64,000 nt of DNA from Udaeobacter sp025935755 (GTDB taxonomy: Bacteria > Verrucomicrobiota > Verrucomicrobiia > Chthoniobacterales > UBA10450), in NCBI GenBank assembly GCA_036278715.1, contig DASUKN010000049.1, positions 1 through 64,000 of the forward strand, read 5' to 3'. Positions 54,443-63,038 of the stretch are shown one piece after another (position 1 is the stretch's first letter; each line of letters opens with the position of its first letter). The notes below the pieces were generated by a model. The model was given only the letters and a program-made list of their open reading frames with translations. It had not been told where the DNA came from and made no database searches. The position numbers and the translations under genes are program-made.

Positions 54443-57400
54443 TCACGGTCTCGGCGGTATGGTCGGCCGCGGTCGTGGGGGAGGCGTCGGCGTTGGAGGC
54501 GGAGACGGAGGTGTATCACAATGTGGAACACACAACGAACCCTGATTGTATTGAGTGAGTGGGCGTTCCAAGCCGGTAGGTTTCGCAGATCCAGTACCTA
54601 CGGGCGGAATCACCAGGTCTCCGATGAGTGCATCTGCTTGTACTAAAGTTTCCGCAATGCAAGTGGGGTTCGCGCCATTCGCGATATTGAGTTTCGTTGC
54701 GATTTCCTGACGGCCTAACGAAACGAGCCCGTTTCCACGGACTGGTTGTTGTAAAATTGATTGCAGCTCCTGCCGGTCATAAAGGCGGTTACCGAGTTGC
54801 AATTGATTAACAGGCCATTGTTCGTGGTTTTGCCAATACCCAATCGTTAGGGCGCATCCGCCAGAAGGTGTTGCTGTCGGTGTGGCCGTCGCTGTAACGG
54901 TTGCAGTCGGGGTCGCCGTTGCTGTCGACGTCGCCGTGGCAGTGGATGTTGGAGTCGGAGTGAATGTAGCAGTCGCCGTCGGGGTGAAAGTCGCGGTTGC
55001 TGTCGCTGTCGGTGTGAATGTCGCAGTCGGCGTCGGCGTGGGAGTGAATGTAGCCGTCGCGGTCGGTGTGGCAGGCGGCTGAGTCGCGGTCGGTGTTGGA
55101 GTGAACGTCGCAGTCGGCGTGGGCGTAAATGTCGCGGTCGCGGTCGGTGTAAACGTTGCGGTCGCGGTTGCTGTAGGCGTGAATGTAGCGGTTGCGGTTG
55201 GCGTTGGTGTAAAGGTGGCGGTGGCGGTGGCAGTGGTAGTCGGCGTCGCTGTGGGTGTGGGCGCGCTCGGCTGGTCCGCACCGATAGCGGGCGGAGTGGG
55301 GCGAAGGTCACCGTCAAAATCAATGGTGATTCCCGGAATCATAATGCCTGCGCCGACGCAAGGACTTGAAAGCAGGATGTGCAGATCAACTGTGTTGGCG
55401 TCCCCAGTGGGATTGATGTACTGCGAATTCATCGAGATGCTGTGCGCGTCCTGGCCGCTCGCAGCCTGCCAGGCGGCCAGCGTCGGATAGTCCACGCCGC
55501 AGCAAAGACGGCCGACGAAGCCATTCGTGCCAGTAGCGTAGAGATCGTTGTAATCGCTGCTCATACCGGGTGGGGGCGGAGCTTGGTTGACATAGATGGC
55601 GTAGTTTTTTGCACCGCCGGAAGAGCTGCTGCGTGCATTCCAGAAGATGTTGTTCTTGAAGATGCGCGTTCCGCTCGAAAAGTCAGCGAAAGCCATCGTG
55701 TCGTTGTTAGCGTTGATAACCGAGCCGCCGATGAAAATGCTGTTGAAGTAGTATTCCCGAGTACCGGTATTTTGGGCCTGGATGCCTTCCATGTCCTGAG
55801 GCGTCGCAACCTGGTTCCCTGCGGCATCATAACCCAGCTGGATCATGTTGTTGGCCACAACCATGTTTGCATTTCCAGGTAGATACATGCCAAAGATCTG
55901 GCGATTGTTGCCGGTCACGCCGAAGGAATGAATGAAGTTGCGCTCGATCCTGTTTGCTTGCTGAGTCAGTTCCGCCTGAATCCCGTACACGTGCCCGGGG
56001 GTACTGGTGTTAGTGAGCGAGTGGATCAGGTTCTGTGAGATGGTAACTCCGGGCACGCCGCTGTTCTGCTGTAGTCGAATTCCACGCAGCGTCCCGTTTC
56101 CAGCAATCGACATGTTTCGGACTATATTGCCGGTCACATTGGCGTATGTGTTGTTCACGTTAATTCCGTAACTATCGACACCGCCAAGGCTCGGACTAAA
56201 AGTGTCAGTAATCGCGCCGCCTGGGCCCGGGCCCCCGATCACATTGTTGCTGACGGTGACAGGGGCGGCCGGATTAGCGCCGCTGTCATGAAAGATGCCC
56301 ATGAAGGAGATGCTTCCGGGGTTAGTGCCTTGGACGGAGGTGGCACCGATTTGGTTGCCCGAGATGATGTCAGGGGTGTTGTTCCCACGGATTCCAGCCA
56401 CTAACCAGCTGGCTCCAGTCGCCGCATGGATAACGACACTTGACGAGCCGTCGAGGCTTCCGATTACATTGTTCGATATGTTAAAGAGACCGGCGTTATT
56501 GAAAGTCTCGATGGCGACGAACCCTGCGGCGCCACTGAAGCCGCCGGCGAAGCTGGTCGTGTGATCGATCCCAGAGATTGTGTTGCCCTGGATCAGAGTT
56601 GGTGTCGAGTTACTCACGGACGCGACGTGGATTCCGCGAAATATGTTGTCCAATCCGTTGATTGTCGTCGTGCCCGTTCCGCCTGCGCTTGCGAATCCGA
56701 TCACATTTCCCGTGATTGTGTGGAGCGTGCTAGATCCGCTACTGATCCAGATTCCAGAATACTCGCGGCCCGAGAAAGTGAACGTTCGCGGCGCAGTCTG
56801 GTAGATCCTGTTGTTGGAGATTGTCCAGTTTGAATTGCTTCCCCCGAGCATGATGCCCCTTACGTCCAAATTTCCGGTCCCGAAGAAGTCGAAGATATTG
56901 TTGTTGTTAATTATGTTTCCTGTGTTGGGCAGCGCCAAGCCGACGGAAGTGATAGCTTGTTGGGGCAGGTTACTTCCCGCGGGCCCGATGTTGTTGTTTG
57001 AGATCGTATTGTTGCTGACGCCTGCTGTGGCGCTTGCCGTGCCGAAGACAATCGTCGCGGAGCCAGAGCCGCGAATCATGGAATTAGTGATCGTGTTGAA
57101 TCGGGCGCCATTGTCCAAGAAGATCGTGGAGGCAAAACTCTGATCTGTATTTGTGTTCGAGACTGTCAGCGAGTTCCCGTTCGAGTTGCGGCCATCGATG
57201 GTCACGCAGTTTGTGCCATTCAGTCTGATCAGGTTATCTGCGAGATTACCGGAGACGGTGCGCGCACCAGAAGGCAACATCAGAAGTGCCACATATGACG
57301 CCCCGCCCGTGCCAGTCGCATTCAGTACTGCTGAGGCTGTCTCGACGGTGTCGCCGAGGATCCAGACCGTGATTTGCCCCTGGTGTGTCCCTGCATCGAT

Positions 57401-57670
57401 CGCATCGAAGGCCGCTTTAACGGTTAGGTAGTCCGTCGGCCCAAGGACACCAGCGGTCGCTTTAACCGTTACGGGTCCGAGGGTCGGAGGCGGCGTACCG
57501 GGAATTATCGTGGCGCACCCGCCACTCGGCTCACTCGGCATTGGTTCACCCGGCGTGCGGCTTCCCAAGCTAAGGCCAATAGCGAAGACGACGCCAATAG
57601 TGATGAGCGCTGGCAGACAAGCACGGGCAGATCGATTGAGGGAGCGTTGAAGGGAGGAGATTTTCTTCAT
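54443..57670 (-). CDS. large secreted right-handed beta-helix protein with Thr-Pro linker
   Basis: 1075 residues. Signal segment LPALITIGVVFAIGLSLGS. Residues about 75-800 are rich in N/G/T/I repeats (NTISNNNIGP, NVIGSLDG type turns) typical of parallel beta-helix proteins; an early VTIDGRNSNGN turn fits this. Residues about 803-935 are a Thr/Pro/Ala low-complexity linker (TPTATATFTPTP-type units). The C-terminal domain (about 936-1040) has GCALTIGYWQNHEQWP, a small domain seen at the ends of other exported proteins. A second Pro-rich tail ends it. Probably surface-attached or secreted. Its start faces the ECF sigma factor gene across 95 bp. Confidence 0.8.
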   Translation of the reverse strand: MKKISSLQRSLNRSARACLPALITIGVVFAIGLSLGSRTPGEPMPSEPSGGCATIIPGTPPPTLGPVTVKATAGVLGPTDYLTVKAAFDAIDAGTHQGQITVWILGDTVETASAVLNATGTGGASYVALLMLPSGARTVSGNLADNLIRLNGTNCVTIDGRNSNGNSLTVSNTNTDQSFASTIFLDNGARFNTITNSMIRGSGSATIVFGTASATAGVSNNTISNNNIGPAGSNLPQQAITSVGLALPNTGNIINNNNIFDFFGTGNLDVRGIMLGGSNSNWTISNNRIYQTAPRTFTFSGREYSGIWISSGSSTLHTITGNVIGFASAGGTGTTTINGLDNIFRGIHVASVSNSTPTLIQGNTISGIDHTTSFAGGFSGAAGFVAIETFNNAGLFNISNNVIGSLDGSSSVVIHAATGASWLVAGIRGNNTPDIISGNQIGATSVQGTNPGSISFMGIFHDSGANPAAPVTVSNNVIGGPGPGGAITDTFSPSLGGVDSYGINVNNTYANVTGNIVRNMSIAGNGTLRGIRLQQNSGVPGVTISQNLIHSLTNTSTPGHVYGIQAELTQQANRIERNFIHSFGVTGNNRQIFGMYLPGNANMVVANNMIQLGYDAAGNQVATPQDMEGIQAQNTGTREYYFNSIFIGGSVINANNDTMAFADFSSGTRIFKNNIFWNARSSSSGGAKNYAIYVNQAPPPPGMSSDYNDLYATGTNGFVGRLCCGVDYPTLAAWQAASGQDAHSISMNSQYINPTGDANTVDLHILLSSPCVGAGIMIPGITIDFDGDLRPTPPAIGADQPSAPTPTATPTTTATATATFTPTPTATATFTPTATATATFTPTATATFTPTPTATFTPTPTATQPPATPTATATFTPTPTPTATFTPTATATATFTPTATATFTPTPTSTATATSTATATPTATVTATATPTATPSGGCALTIGYWQNHEQWPVNQLQLGNRLYDRQELQSILQQPVRGNGLVSLGRQEIATKLNIANGANPTCIAETLVQADALIGDLVIPPVGTGSAKPTGLERPLTQYNQGSLCVPHCDTPPSPPPTPTPPPRPRPTIPPRP
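54865..55262. repeat. in-frame low-complexity DNA coding the Thr-Pro-Ala linker
   Basis: Degenerate 6- to 24-bp units based on GTCGCGGTCGGTGT (plus strand), about 400 bp. Unit lengths are multiples of three, so copy-number change would alter linker length rather than frame. Confidence 0.85.
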
Positions 57671-57764
57671 CTTACAAACCCATGCGGGAAAGGGCTGGCA
57701 AAACGGACATTTTTGATTTCTTTCGGAAATGTTTTAACATCGGCGCAGCACGACCCCCGAACCG

Positions 57765-58334
57765 ATGGCGCCCTCGCAGGAAATCACGCGGATTTTGAAG
57801 GATTGGAGCGCGGGGGACGCAGATGCCGCAGCCAAACTCATGCCGCTGGTGTATGAAGAGCTGCGCAATCTGGCCCGGAACTACCTGCAACGGGAACGCG
57901 GCGACCACACTTTGCAGCCGACTGCCTTGGTACACGAAGCGTATCTGAAGCTCGGCGGAACGTCGGGCGCGGATTGGAAAGACCGTGCCCATTTTTACGG
58001 GGTGGCCGCGCGGTTGATGCGTCAGATTTTGGTCGACCATGCGCGTGCGCACAACGCAGCGAAGCGTGGCGGGTTGCAAACGAGGGTTGCACTCGACGAC
58101 GCGGGCGAGTTGCCGGGTGAACAAGCTGTGGAAATCGTGGCGCTCGATACTGCCCTGAAAGATTTTGCGCAGACGTATCCCCGAAAAAGCGATGTGGTCG
58201 AGCTCAAATTCTTCGGCGGACTGGACGCGAAAGAAATCGCCGAAGTGCTGAAAGTTTCAGAGAAAACAGTGTTGCGCGACTGGAATTTCGCCAAACTTTG
58301 GCTGTGCCGTGCCCTCAACCAAAATGCGGCGTGA
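57765..58334 (+). CDS. ECF-type RNA polymerase sigma factor (Sig-70_X6/TIGR02999 type)
   Basis: 189 residues. Sigma-2-like region 25-95 (LVYEELRNLARNYLQRERGD, then HEAYLKLGG and RAHFYGVAARLMRQILVDHAR, hallmark of this group). Sigma-4 region: VVELKFFGGLDAKEIAEVL and SEKTVLRDWNFAKLWL. Such sigma factors in Planctomycetes, Acidobacteria and Verrucomicrobia are typically encoded beside Ser/Thr kinases, as here. There is no anti-sigma gene. Divergent from the beta-helix gene. Confidence 0.92.
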   Translation: MAPSQEITRILKDWSAGDADAAAKLMPLVYEELRNLARNYLQRERGDHTLQPTALVHEAYLKLGGTSGADWKDRAHFYGVAARLMRQILVDHARAHNAAKRGGLQTRVALDDAGELPGEQAVEIVALDTALKDFAQTYPRKSDVVELKFFGGLDAKEIAEVLKVSEKTVLRDWNFAKLWLCRALNQNAA

Positions 58335-58379
58335 TTTGAATTGTAGCGCGTCCACCGCGGCGGATGCCGATTCTTTGGC

Positions 58380-58414
58380 GGCGTTTCGCAGAAACGCCCT
58401 GCAATAAATGCAGG
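58380..58414 (+). promoter_or_regulatory. tandem hairpins covering the kinase start codon
   Basis: A perfect 8-bp stem GGCGTTTC/GAAACGCC (3-nt loop), then CCTGCA/TGCAGG with the ATG of the kinase partly in its loop. No Shine-Dalgarno is evident. It may limit translation, or be a REP-type palindrome. Confidence 0.5.
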
Positions 58415-60990
58415 CCTCCCGCGCAGACCATATCGCGGAAATTGTTCAGGCAGCACTGGAGTGTGGTGCCGCGGAACGAGCGCAATTTCTGGAGGAAGCC
58501 TGCGGTGACGACAGAAGTCTTCGCGTTGAAGTTGAATCGCTTCTTGGGTTTCAAGAAAAGGCGCGCGATTTTATTGAGTCGCCTGCTTACGAGGTTGCTT
58601 CGAACATTCTCGTCGAACACAACGGCGAACTGCAACCCGGCCAGATCCTTGGCGACTACGAAATAGTATCGCTACTCGGCCAAGGAGGCATGGGTGAAGT
58701 TTATCTGGCTACCGACACGAAACTGGAGCGCCGGGTTGCCATAAAAATCGTTAAGCACGCAGTTGGTTCTGCCAGCGTTCTCCCTCATTCGCGGAAGGAG
58801 GAAAAAATTCTTGCAGCATTGAATCATCCTAGCATCGCGCGGCTCTATGGAGCGGAGGTCACGTCATCCGGGTTGCCCTATTTCGTGATGGAATACGTTG
58901 AGGGGCGGCGCCTTGATCAATATTGCCGTGAACAGGAATTGTCGATTCCAGATCGGCTCGCAATTTTTCGTAAAGTCTGCGCCGCGATAACCTATGCTCA
59001 TCAGAACCTGATCATTCATCGGGATATCAAGCCGGCGAACATTCGCGTCACAATTGACGGGGAGCCGAAGCTGCTGGATTTCGGCATTGCCAAATTACTC
59101 GATCCGGAGACATCAAGCGCTGCCGAACTGACGATGACTTTCGCGGCGGTGATGACGCCTGAATACGCCAGCCCGGAACAGGTGCGTGGCGAGAACATCA
59201 CGACTGCGAGCGACGTTTACAGCCTCGGTGTGGTGTTATACGAGCTCCTCACAGGACAGCGTCCATATAACATTAAAACTCGAAACCCTACCGAGATCGC
59301 GCGCGTAGTCAGCGATTATCAACCAGCGCGCCCAAGCACGGCAGTGGCGAAACTTGAAGGGACGGATTCTGGACGCGTAGTCCTCGATCCAAGATCGCTT
59401 CGAGGCGATTTGGACAACATCGTTTTGAAAGCTCTTCGGAAAGAGTCGAGTCGCCGGTATCTTTCGGTCGCGCAGTTTTCTGATGACATTCGTCGCTACC
59501 TGGAAGGCCGTCCGGTCAGCGCGCGCAAAGACACATTCAAGTATCGCTCCCTGAAGTTTATCAAACGCAACAAACTCGCTGTCGGCGCCGGAGGGGTGAT
59601 CATGTTGAGTCTCGTCGCCGGTATCGCTGCCACCGCGGTGGAAGCCAGGCGCGCCAATCAACAACGCGCACGGGCAGAAAAACGCTTCAACGATGTTCGC
59701 CGCCTGGCGAACGCTCTCATGTTCGAGATTCACGACTCGGTGAAAGATTTGCAGGGCTCCACGCCGACGAGGCGTCTCATCGTTAGTCGCGCGCTGGAAT
59801 ATCTGGATAGTCTGGCACGTGAAGCATCTGGCGATCCGCAATTGCAACGGGATTTGGCGAGTGCTTACGAGAAAGTCGGCGATATCCAGGGCAACCCCTA
59901 TTCCGCCAACCTCGGCGACGTGGAAGGCGCGCTTAGCAGTTATCGCAAAGCGCTCGCTATTCGCGAGAAACTGGAAAGCAAGGACCAGACCGTCGAAGCC
60001 AGCATGGAGTTGGCGCGTAGTTATCGTGCGATGGGCGACATTTTGGAACAAAAAGGAGACGTCGCTGGTACGATGCAGAACTATCGTCGTTCAACTTCCA
60101 TGTTCGAAGAACTGGCCGCCGCCCACTCAGCGGATCTCTCCGTGCAAGATGAATTGGCTCGGGCTTACGAAGCACAAGGAGATGGACTCGGGCGCGTCCC
60201 GGATAGCGCCGCTGAACGGCTCAAATCGTACGCCAGCGCATTGTCTATCCGGCAAAAATTGCTAGCCCAAAAAGCTTATGATCCGAAACTACGCCGAAGC
60301 GTCGGACTAACCTTGCTCAAAGTTGGGGGCGCCAACGATGCCAAAAAGCCGGAGTCCATCGACAGTATCAAACATGGTATCAATATGCTCGAAAAGCTGT
60401 CGGCGGAATATCCACACAATCAACGTGCGCGTCGCGAGGTGGGTTATGGCTATTACCAGCTTGGAAATACTTTTGTTGAAGCTGGTGATTACGCCGCAGC
60501 GTTGGAAAGCAGGCGCAAAGCATTTGCTATTCGAGAGCAGATCGCTGCCCAGGATCCAAAAAATGCGCAAGCCGTTTTCGACCTTGCAGTGGCACATGCC
60601 GATATATCTGAGGCGCTCACTGCGAGTGGTTCGAGTACTGAAGCAGTGGATCACGCGCAACATGCCTTGTCGCTCTTGCAGGAATTATCCGCCGCCGACC
60701 CGGACAATGTTGTTTATTCGCGGAACATCGGATTGTGTTACGAAAAATTGGCGGCTGTGTTTCAGCGCCTTGGCGCAGATGAGAGTCGGTCCAGGGCACA
60801 ACGCACAAAGGACTGGACTGAAGCGCGTGCCTGGTACGAAAAAGCGTCGCGCCTTTTCAGCGAGCTTCGAGATCGTGGCACACTGATGCCGGCAGACTCT
60901 GAACAGCCAGCGAAATTCGAAAACAAAGTGCGGGAATGTGATGCAGCTATTTCCAGTCTCAAAGTTAATCCGGGATCTGCTGGTCCGTGA
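58408..60990 (+). CDS. transmembrane Ser/Thr protein kinase with TPR domain
   Basis: 860 residues. Kinase domain about 84-350: GQGGMGEVY Gly loop, VAIK Lys at about 113, HRDIKPANI catalytic loop at about 204, LLDFGIAKLL, and TPEYASPEQVRG in place of APE. One TM helix follows (AVGAGGVIMLSLVAGIAATA, about 390-410). The C-terminal 440 residues are TPR-like helical repeats (YEKVGDIQG, YRAMGDILEQKGD, VGYGYYQLGNTFVEAGD), likely outside the membrane or a protein-binding platform. It follows the ECF sigma gene by 73 bp and probably regulates it, as in other sigma-kinase pairs. Confidence 0.93.
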   Translation: MQASRADHIAEIVQAALECGAAERAQFLEEACGDDRSLRVEVESLLGFQEKARDFIESPAYEVASNILVEHNGELQPGQILGDYEIVSLLGQGGMGEVYLATDTKLERRVAIKIVKHAVGSASVLPHSRKEEKILAALNHPSIARLYGAEVTSSGLPYFVMEYVEGRRLDQYCREQELSIPDRLAIFRKVCAAITYAHQNLIIHRDIKPANIRVTIDGEPKLLDFGIAKLLDPETSSAAELTMTFAAVMTPEYASPEQVRGENITTASDVYSLGVVLYELLTGQRPYNIKTRNPTEIARVVSDYQPARPSTAVAKLEGTDSGRVVLDPRSLRGDLDNIVLKALRKESSRRYLSVAQFSDDIRRYLEGRPVSARKDTFKYRSLKFIKRNKLAVGAGGVIMLSLVAGIAATAVEARRANQQRARAEKRFNDVRRLANALMFEIHDSVKDLQGSTPTRRLIVSRALEYLDSLAREASGDPQLQRDLASAYEKVGDIQGNPYSANLGDVEGALSSYRKALAIREKLESKDQTVEASMELARSYRAMGDILEQKGDVAGTMQNYRRSTSMFEELAAAHSADLSVQDELARAYEAQGDGLGRVPDSAAERLKSYASALSIRQKLLAQKAYDPKLRRSVGLTLLKVGGANDAKKPESIDSIKHGINMLEKLSAEYPHNQRARREVGYGYYQLGNTFVEAGDYAAALESRRKAFAIREQIAAQDPKNAQAVFDLAVAHADISEALTASGSSTEAVDHAQHALSLLQELSAADPDNVVYSRNIGLCYEKLAAVFQRLGADESRSRAQRTKDWTEARAWYEKASRLFSELRDRGTLMPADSEQPAKFENKVRECDAAISSLKVNPGSAGP

Positions 60991-61020
60991 ACGGAACAGG
61001 CACTTCCACATAGCATCGTC

Positions 61021-61227
61021 ATGACACTCGAACTGAAAGGTCCATGTGAGAAGTGTCGACGGACTATTAGTTCAGGCGGCGTCGCGTACATCTGTGGTTA
61101 CGAATGCACGTATTTCTCGAGTTGCGCCGACGAAATGAAGTACGTTTGTCCGAATTGTGAAGGTGAATTGGTTCGAAGACCCCGACGAAATACGTCGGCT
61201 AGTTCGGCCGATGCGCCTGGTGCTTGA
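61021..61227 (+). CDS. DUF1272 family zinc-ribbon-like protein
   Basis: 68 residues. Two CxxC-type pairs: CEKCRRTI at the front and CPNCEGELVRRP near the end, with ICGYECTYFSSCADE between, the hallmark of DUF1272. Probably binds zinc; role unknown. Its 3' end overlaps the convergent RibD_C gene by 29 bp. Confidence 0.85.
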   Translation: MTLELKGPCEKCRRTISSGGVAYICGYECTYFSSCADEMKYVCPNCEGELVRRPRRNTSASSADAPGA

Positions 61228-61906
61228 TTCGATAGGTGAGAAAACATTCTTTGCCAACGGTGCGAAGCTGAGTTAACGAGCAAAGCACGCTCTTAGGGAA
61301 GAATTCCCTGCTCAGACCGGTCAGAGTCGGAGCATTCGCGCCGCCGAAGAGGTACGGTGCGATGGTGAGATTAAGCTGATCGACCAATCCCCGCTCCAGC
61401 AACGAGCGGAAAAGAGTCGGACCCCCCTCACAGTCAACCCTGCGTACCTTGTAATGATTACCCAGAGTTTTCAGCATTTCAGCAAGATTGACCTGGCTTG
61501 CGCTCGTTAGGTGGAGAGTAGCCCGTTTGCTCAAAGCGCGCTGGTTCTTCCGCGGCATCCGGCTGGTTGAAAAGATGATGATCGGCGAGATGTTGGATTG
61601 AAAAAGTTTCAGTCGATCGTCGATGCAGCCTCTGTTCGAGATGATAACGCGAAGCGGGGAGCGTGACTGACCGCGTTTAGTTCTTAATTTCTGCAGTTCC
61701 GCCGGCACTCCAAGCCGCACGTTATCGCGCTCCAGACTTGTGTGCCCGAGCAGAACTGCATCGGCTAACGCGCGCTGGCGAAATAAATGCAGCTTGTCCT
61801 CACGTGAAGTGAAATCTACCGGCCCGAAATTCCTGGTCGTGACCTTGCCATCAGCGGTTATGGCGAAGGTGGCGACTACGAATGGGCGGTTGCGCTTGCC
61901 TCTCAT
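61199..61906 (-). CDS. RibD C-terminal domain reductase
   Basis: 235 residues. Starts RPFVVATFAITADGKVTT (substrate/NADPH strand of RibD_C), LADAVLLGHTSLERDN, LRVIISNRG, and VDCEGGPTLFRSLLERGLVDQLNLTIAPYLFG split across the C-terminal sheet. The deaminase half of RibD is absent. It may be a stand-alone 5-amino-6-ribosylamino-uracil reductase or a general NADPH reductase. It is separated from the next minus-strand gene by a 7-bp repeat hairpin. Confidence 0.85.
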   Translation of the reverse strand: MRGKRNRPFVVATFAITADGKVTTRNFGPVDFTSREDKLHLFRQRALADAVLLGHTSLERDNVRLGVPAELQKLRTKRGQSRSPLRVIISNRGCIDDRLKLFQSNISPIIIFSTSRMPRKNQRALSKRATLHLTSASQVNLAEMLKTLGNHYKVRRVDCEGGPTLFRSLLERGLVDQLNLTIAPYLFGGANAPTLTGLSREFFPKSVLCSLTQLRTVGKECFLTYRIKHQAHRPN

Positions 61907-61918
61907 GACAAAGAAAAC

Positions 61919-62002
61919 GCCGAACGTCTAACGGCCAACGTCCAATACATAACCTTCTGAGTTAAGCATTGAGCGTTGGACGTTGGGCGTTGGGCGTTGA
62001 AG
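61919..62002. repeat. inverted arrays of 7-bp repeats
   Basis: Left array units AACGTCT, AACGGCC, AACGTCC, AATACAT; right array GAGCGTT, GGACGTT, GGGCGTT, GGGCGTT, in inverse orientation. It lies between two minus-strand genes and has no gene inside. Confidence 0.85.
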
Positions 62003-62009
62003 CGCTTTA

Positions 62010-63038
62010 TCATTCCGGTTCGCCCAGCTCATGTTCGAGTGTGACAACTTCCTCTTCCATTTCGCGAAGCTTCACGCGTTCTGCTGCGCCGCTCGGCTTG
62101 TAAAACAGGTAGACAACCGCACCGGGAAGACAGCAAACGAGGATGATCACAAAACTCAACGATCCGATGAGAATCGCTTTTGCTTCCGGAACGGCGCACA
62201 ATCCGTTGAGCATGATCTGCAAAACTTTTTCGCGCAGCCCGATTCCGGCGAAACTGATCGGCAACGCTGAAATGGTTCGTTCGATGGGCATCACGGCGAA
62301 AAAGTCGATAAGCGGTACCCAGACACCCAGCGCGTACGCCGCGAAGAGAAAAGCACTGAACGTAGCTAGATGCGCGACGATCGAGGCGCCAAACGCTACG
62401 AGCGATGCCCGCCAATGATGGGCATACAGATGATAGGCGGCGAAAATCTCAATCAGTTTCTCGCGCCCCGGGAAATGTGCCGGGAAATAATGGAACAACT
62501 TGAATCCACTGATAACGAAAGTCGCGATCAGGAAGGTAACGGACGCGCCTAGAAGGATTAGCAACAGCCACAGTAAATTTCGGGTCTCAGGTTTCTGGGA
62601 AAGAAAATCATAGCGCATCGCAATGAGCGTGGCCGTAACGGCAACGAGGGCGACGAGTCCGATGAATCGGTCAAACACGACGGCCAGCAGCGCGCCCGCT
62701 TTTTTGTCAGGCGTTTCCTTCAGCAAATAATAACTTTTGATGATGTCGCCGCCGGTGCCTCCGGGGAGAAACTGATTGTAAAATAATCCTATGAAGAACA
62801 GTCCGATCAGGCGCGGAGTGCTGAGGTGAATACTTTGCACTTTCAGCAGAACGTTCCAGCGGAACGCCGCTGCCGCCTCCACGACGAAGTAAGCCAGCAT
62901 CGACATCAAAACCCAGCGGTACTCCGCGTGCCGGAGCGCCTCGAGCATTTGGGCGCGCCGGTTTGGATCGTGATAAACCCAGTACAGGACGGCGACGGTG
63001 ACGCTGACCTGAAAAATCGTGACCAGGACCTTTTTCAT
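62010..63038 (-). CDS. UPF0104/lysylphosphatidylglycerol-synthase-like membrane protein
   Basis: 342 residues, eight or nine TM helices. Contains the family patterns FFIGLFYNQFLPGGTGGDIIKSYYL and FDRFIGL, and SFAGIGLREKVL. This family includes the membrane part of MprF and AglD-like proteins, suggested to flip or transfer lipid-linked groups. Its start overlaps the upstream isomerase gene by 4 bp, so the two are probably functionally linked. Confidence 0.85.
   Translation of the reverse strand: MKKVLVTIFQVSVTVAVLYWVYHDPNRRAQMLEALRHAEYRWVLMSMLAYFVVEAAAAFRWNVLLKVQSIHLSTPRLIGLFFIGLFYNQFLPGGTGGDIIKSYYLLKETPDKKAGALLAVVFDRFIGLVALVAVTATLIAMRYDFLSQKPETRNLLWLLLILLGASVTFLIATFVISGFKLFHYFPAHFPGREKLIEIFAAYHLYAHHWRASLVAFGASIVAHLATFSAFLFAAYALGVWVPLIDFFAVMPIERTISALPISFAGIGLREKVLQIMLNGLCAVPEAKAILIGSLSFVIILVCCLPGAVVYLFYKPSGAAERVKLREMEEEVVTLEHELGEPE

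Noticed and set aside
54882..55490. Plus-strand frames of Val-Ala/Val-Gly repeats
   Set aside because: They are the reverse strand of the Thr-Pro-Ala linker of the beta-helix gene, so the apparent repetitive protein is an artefact.
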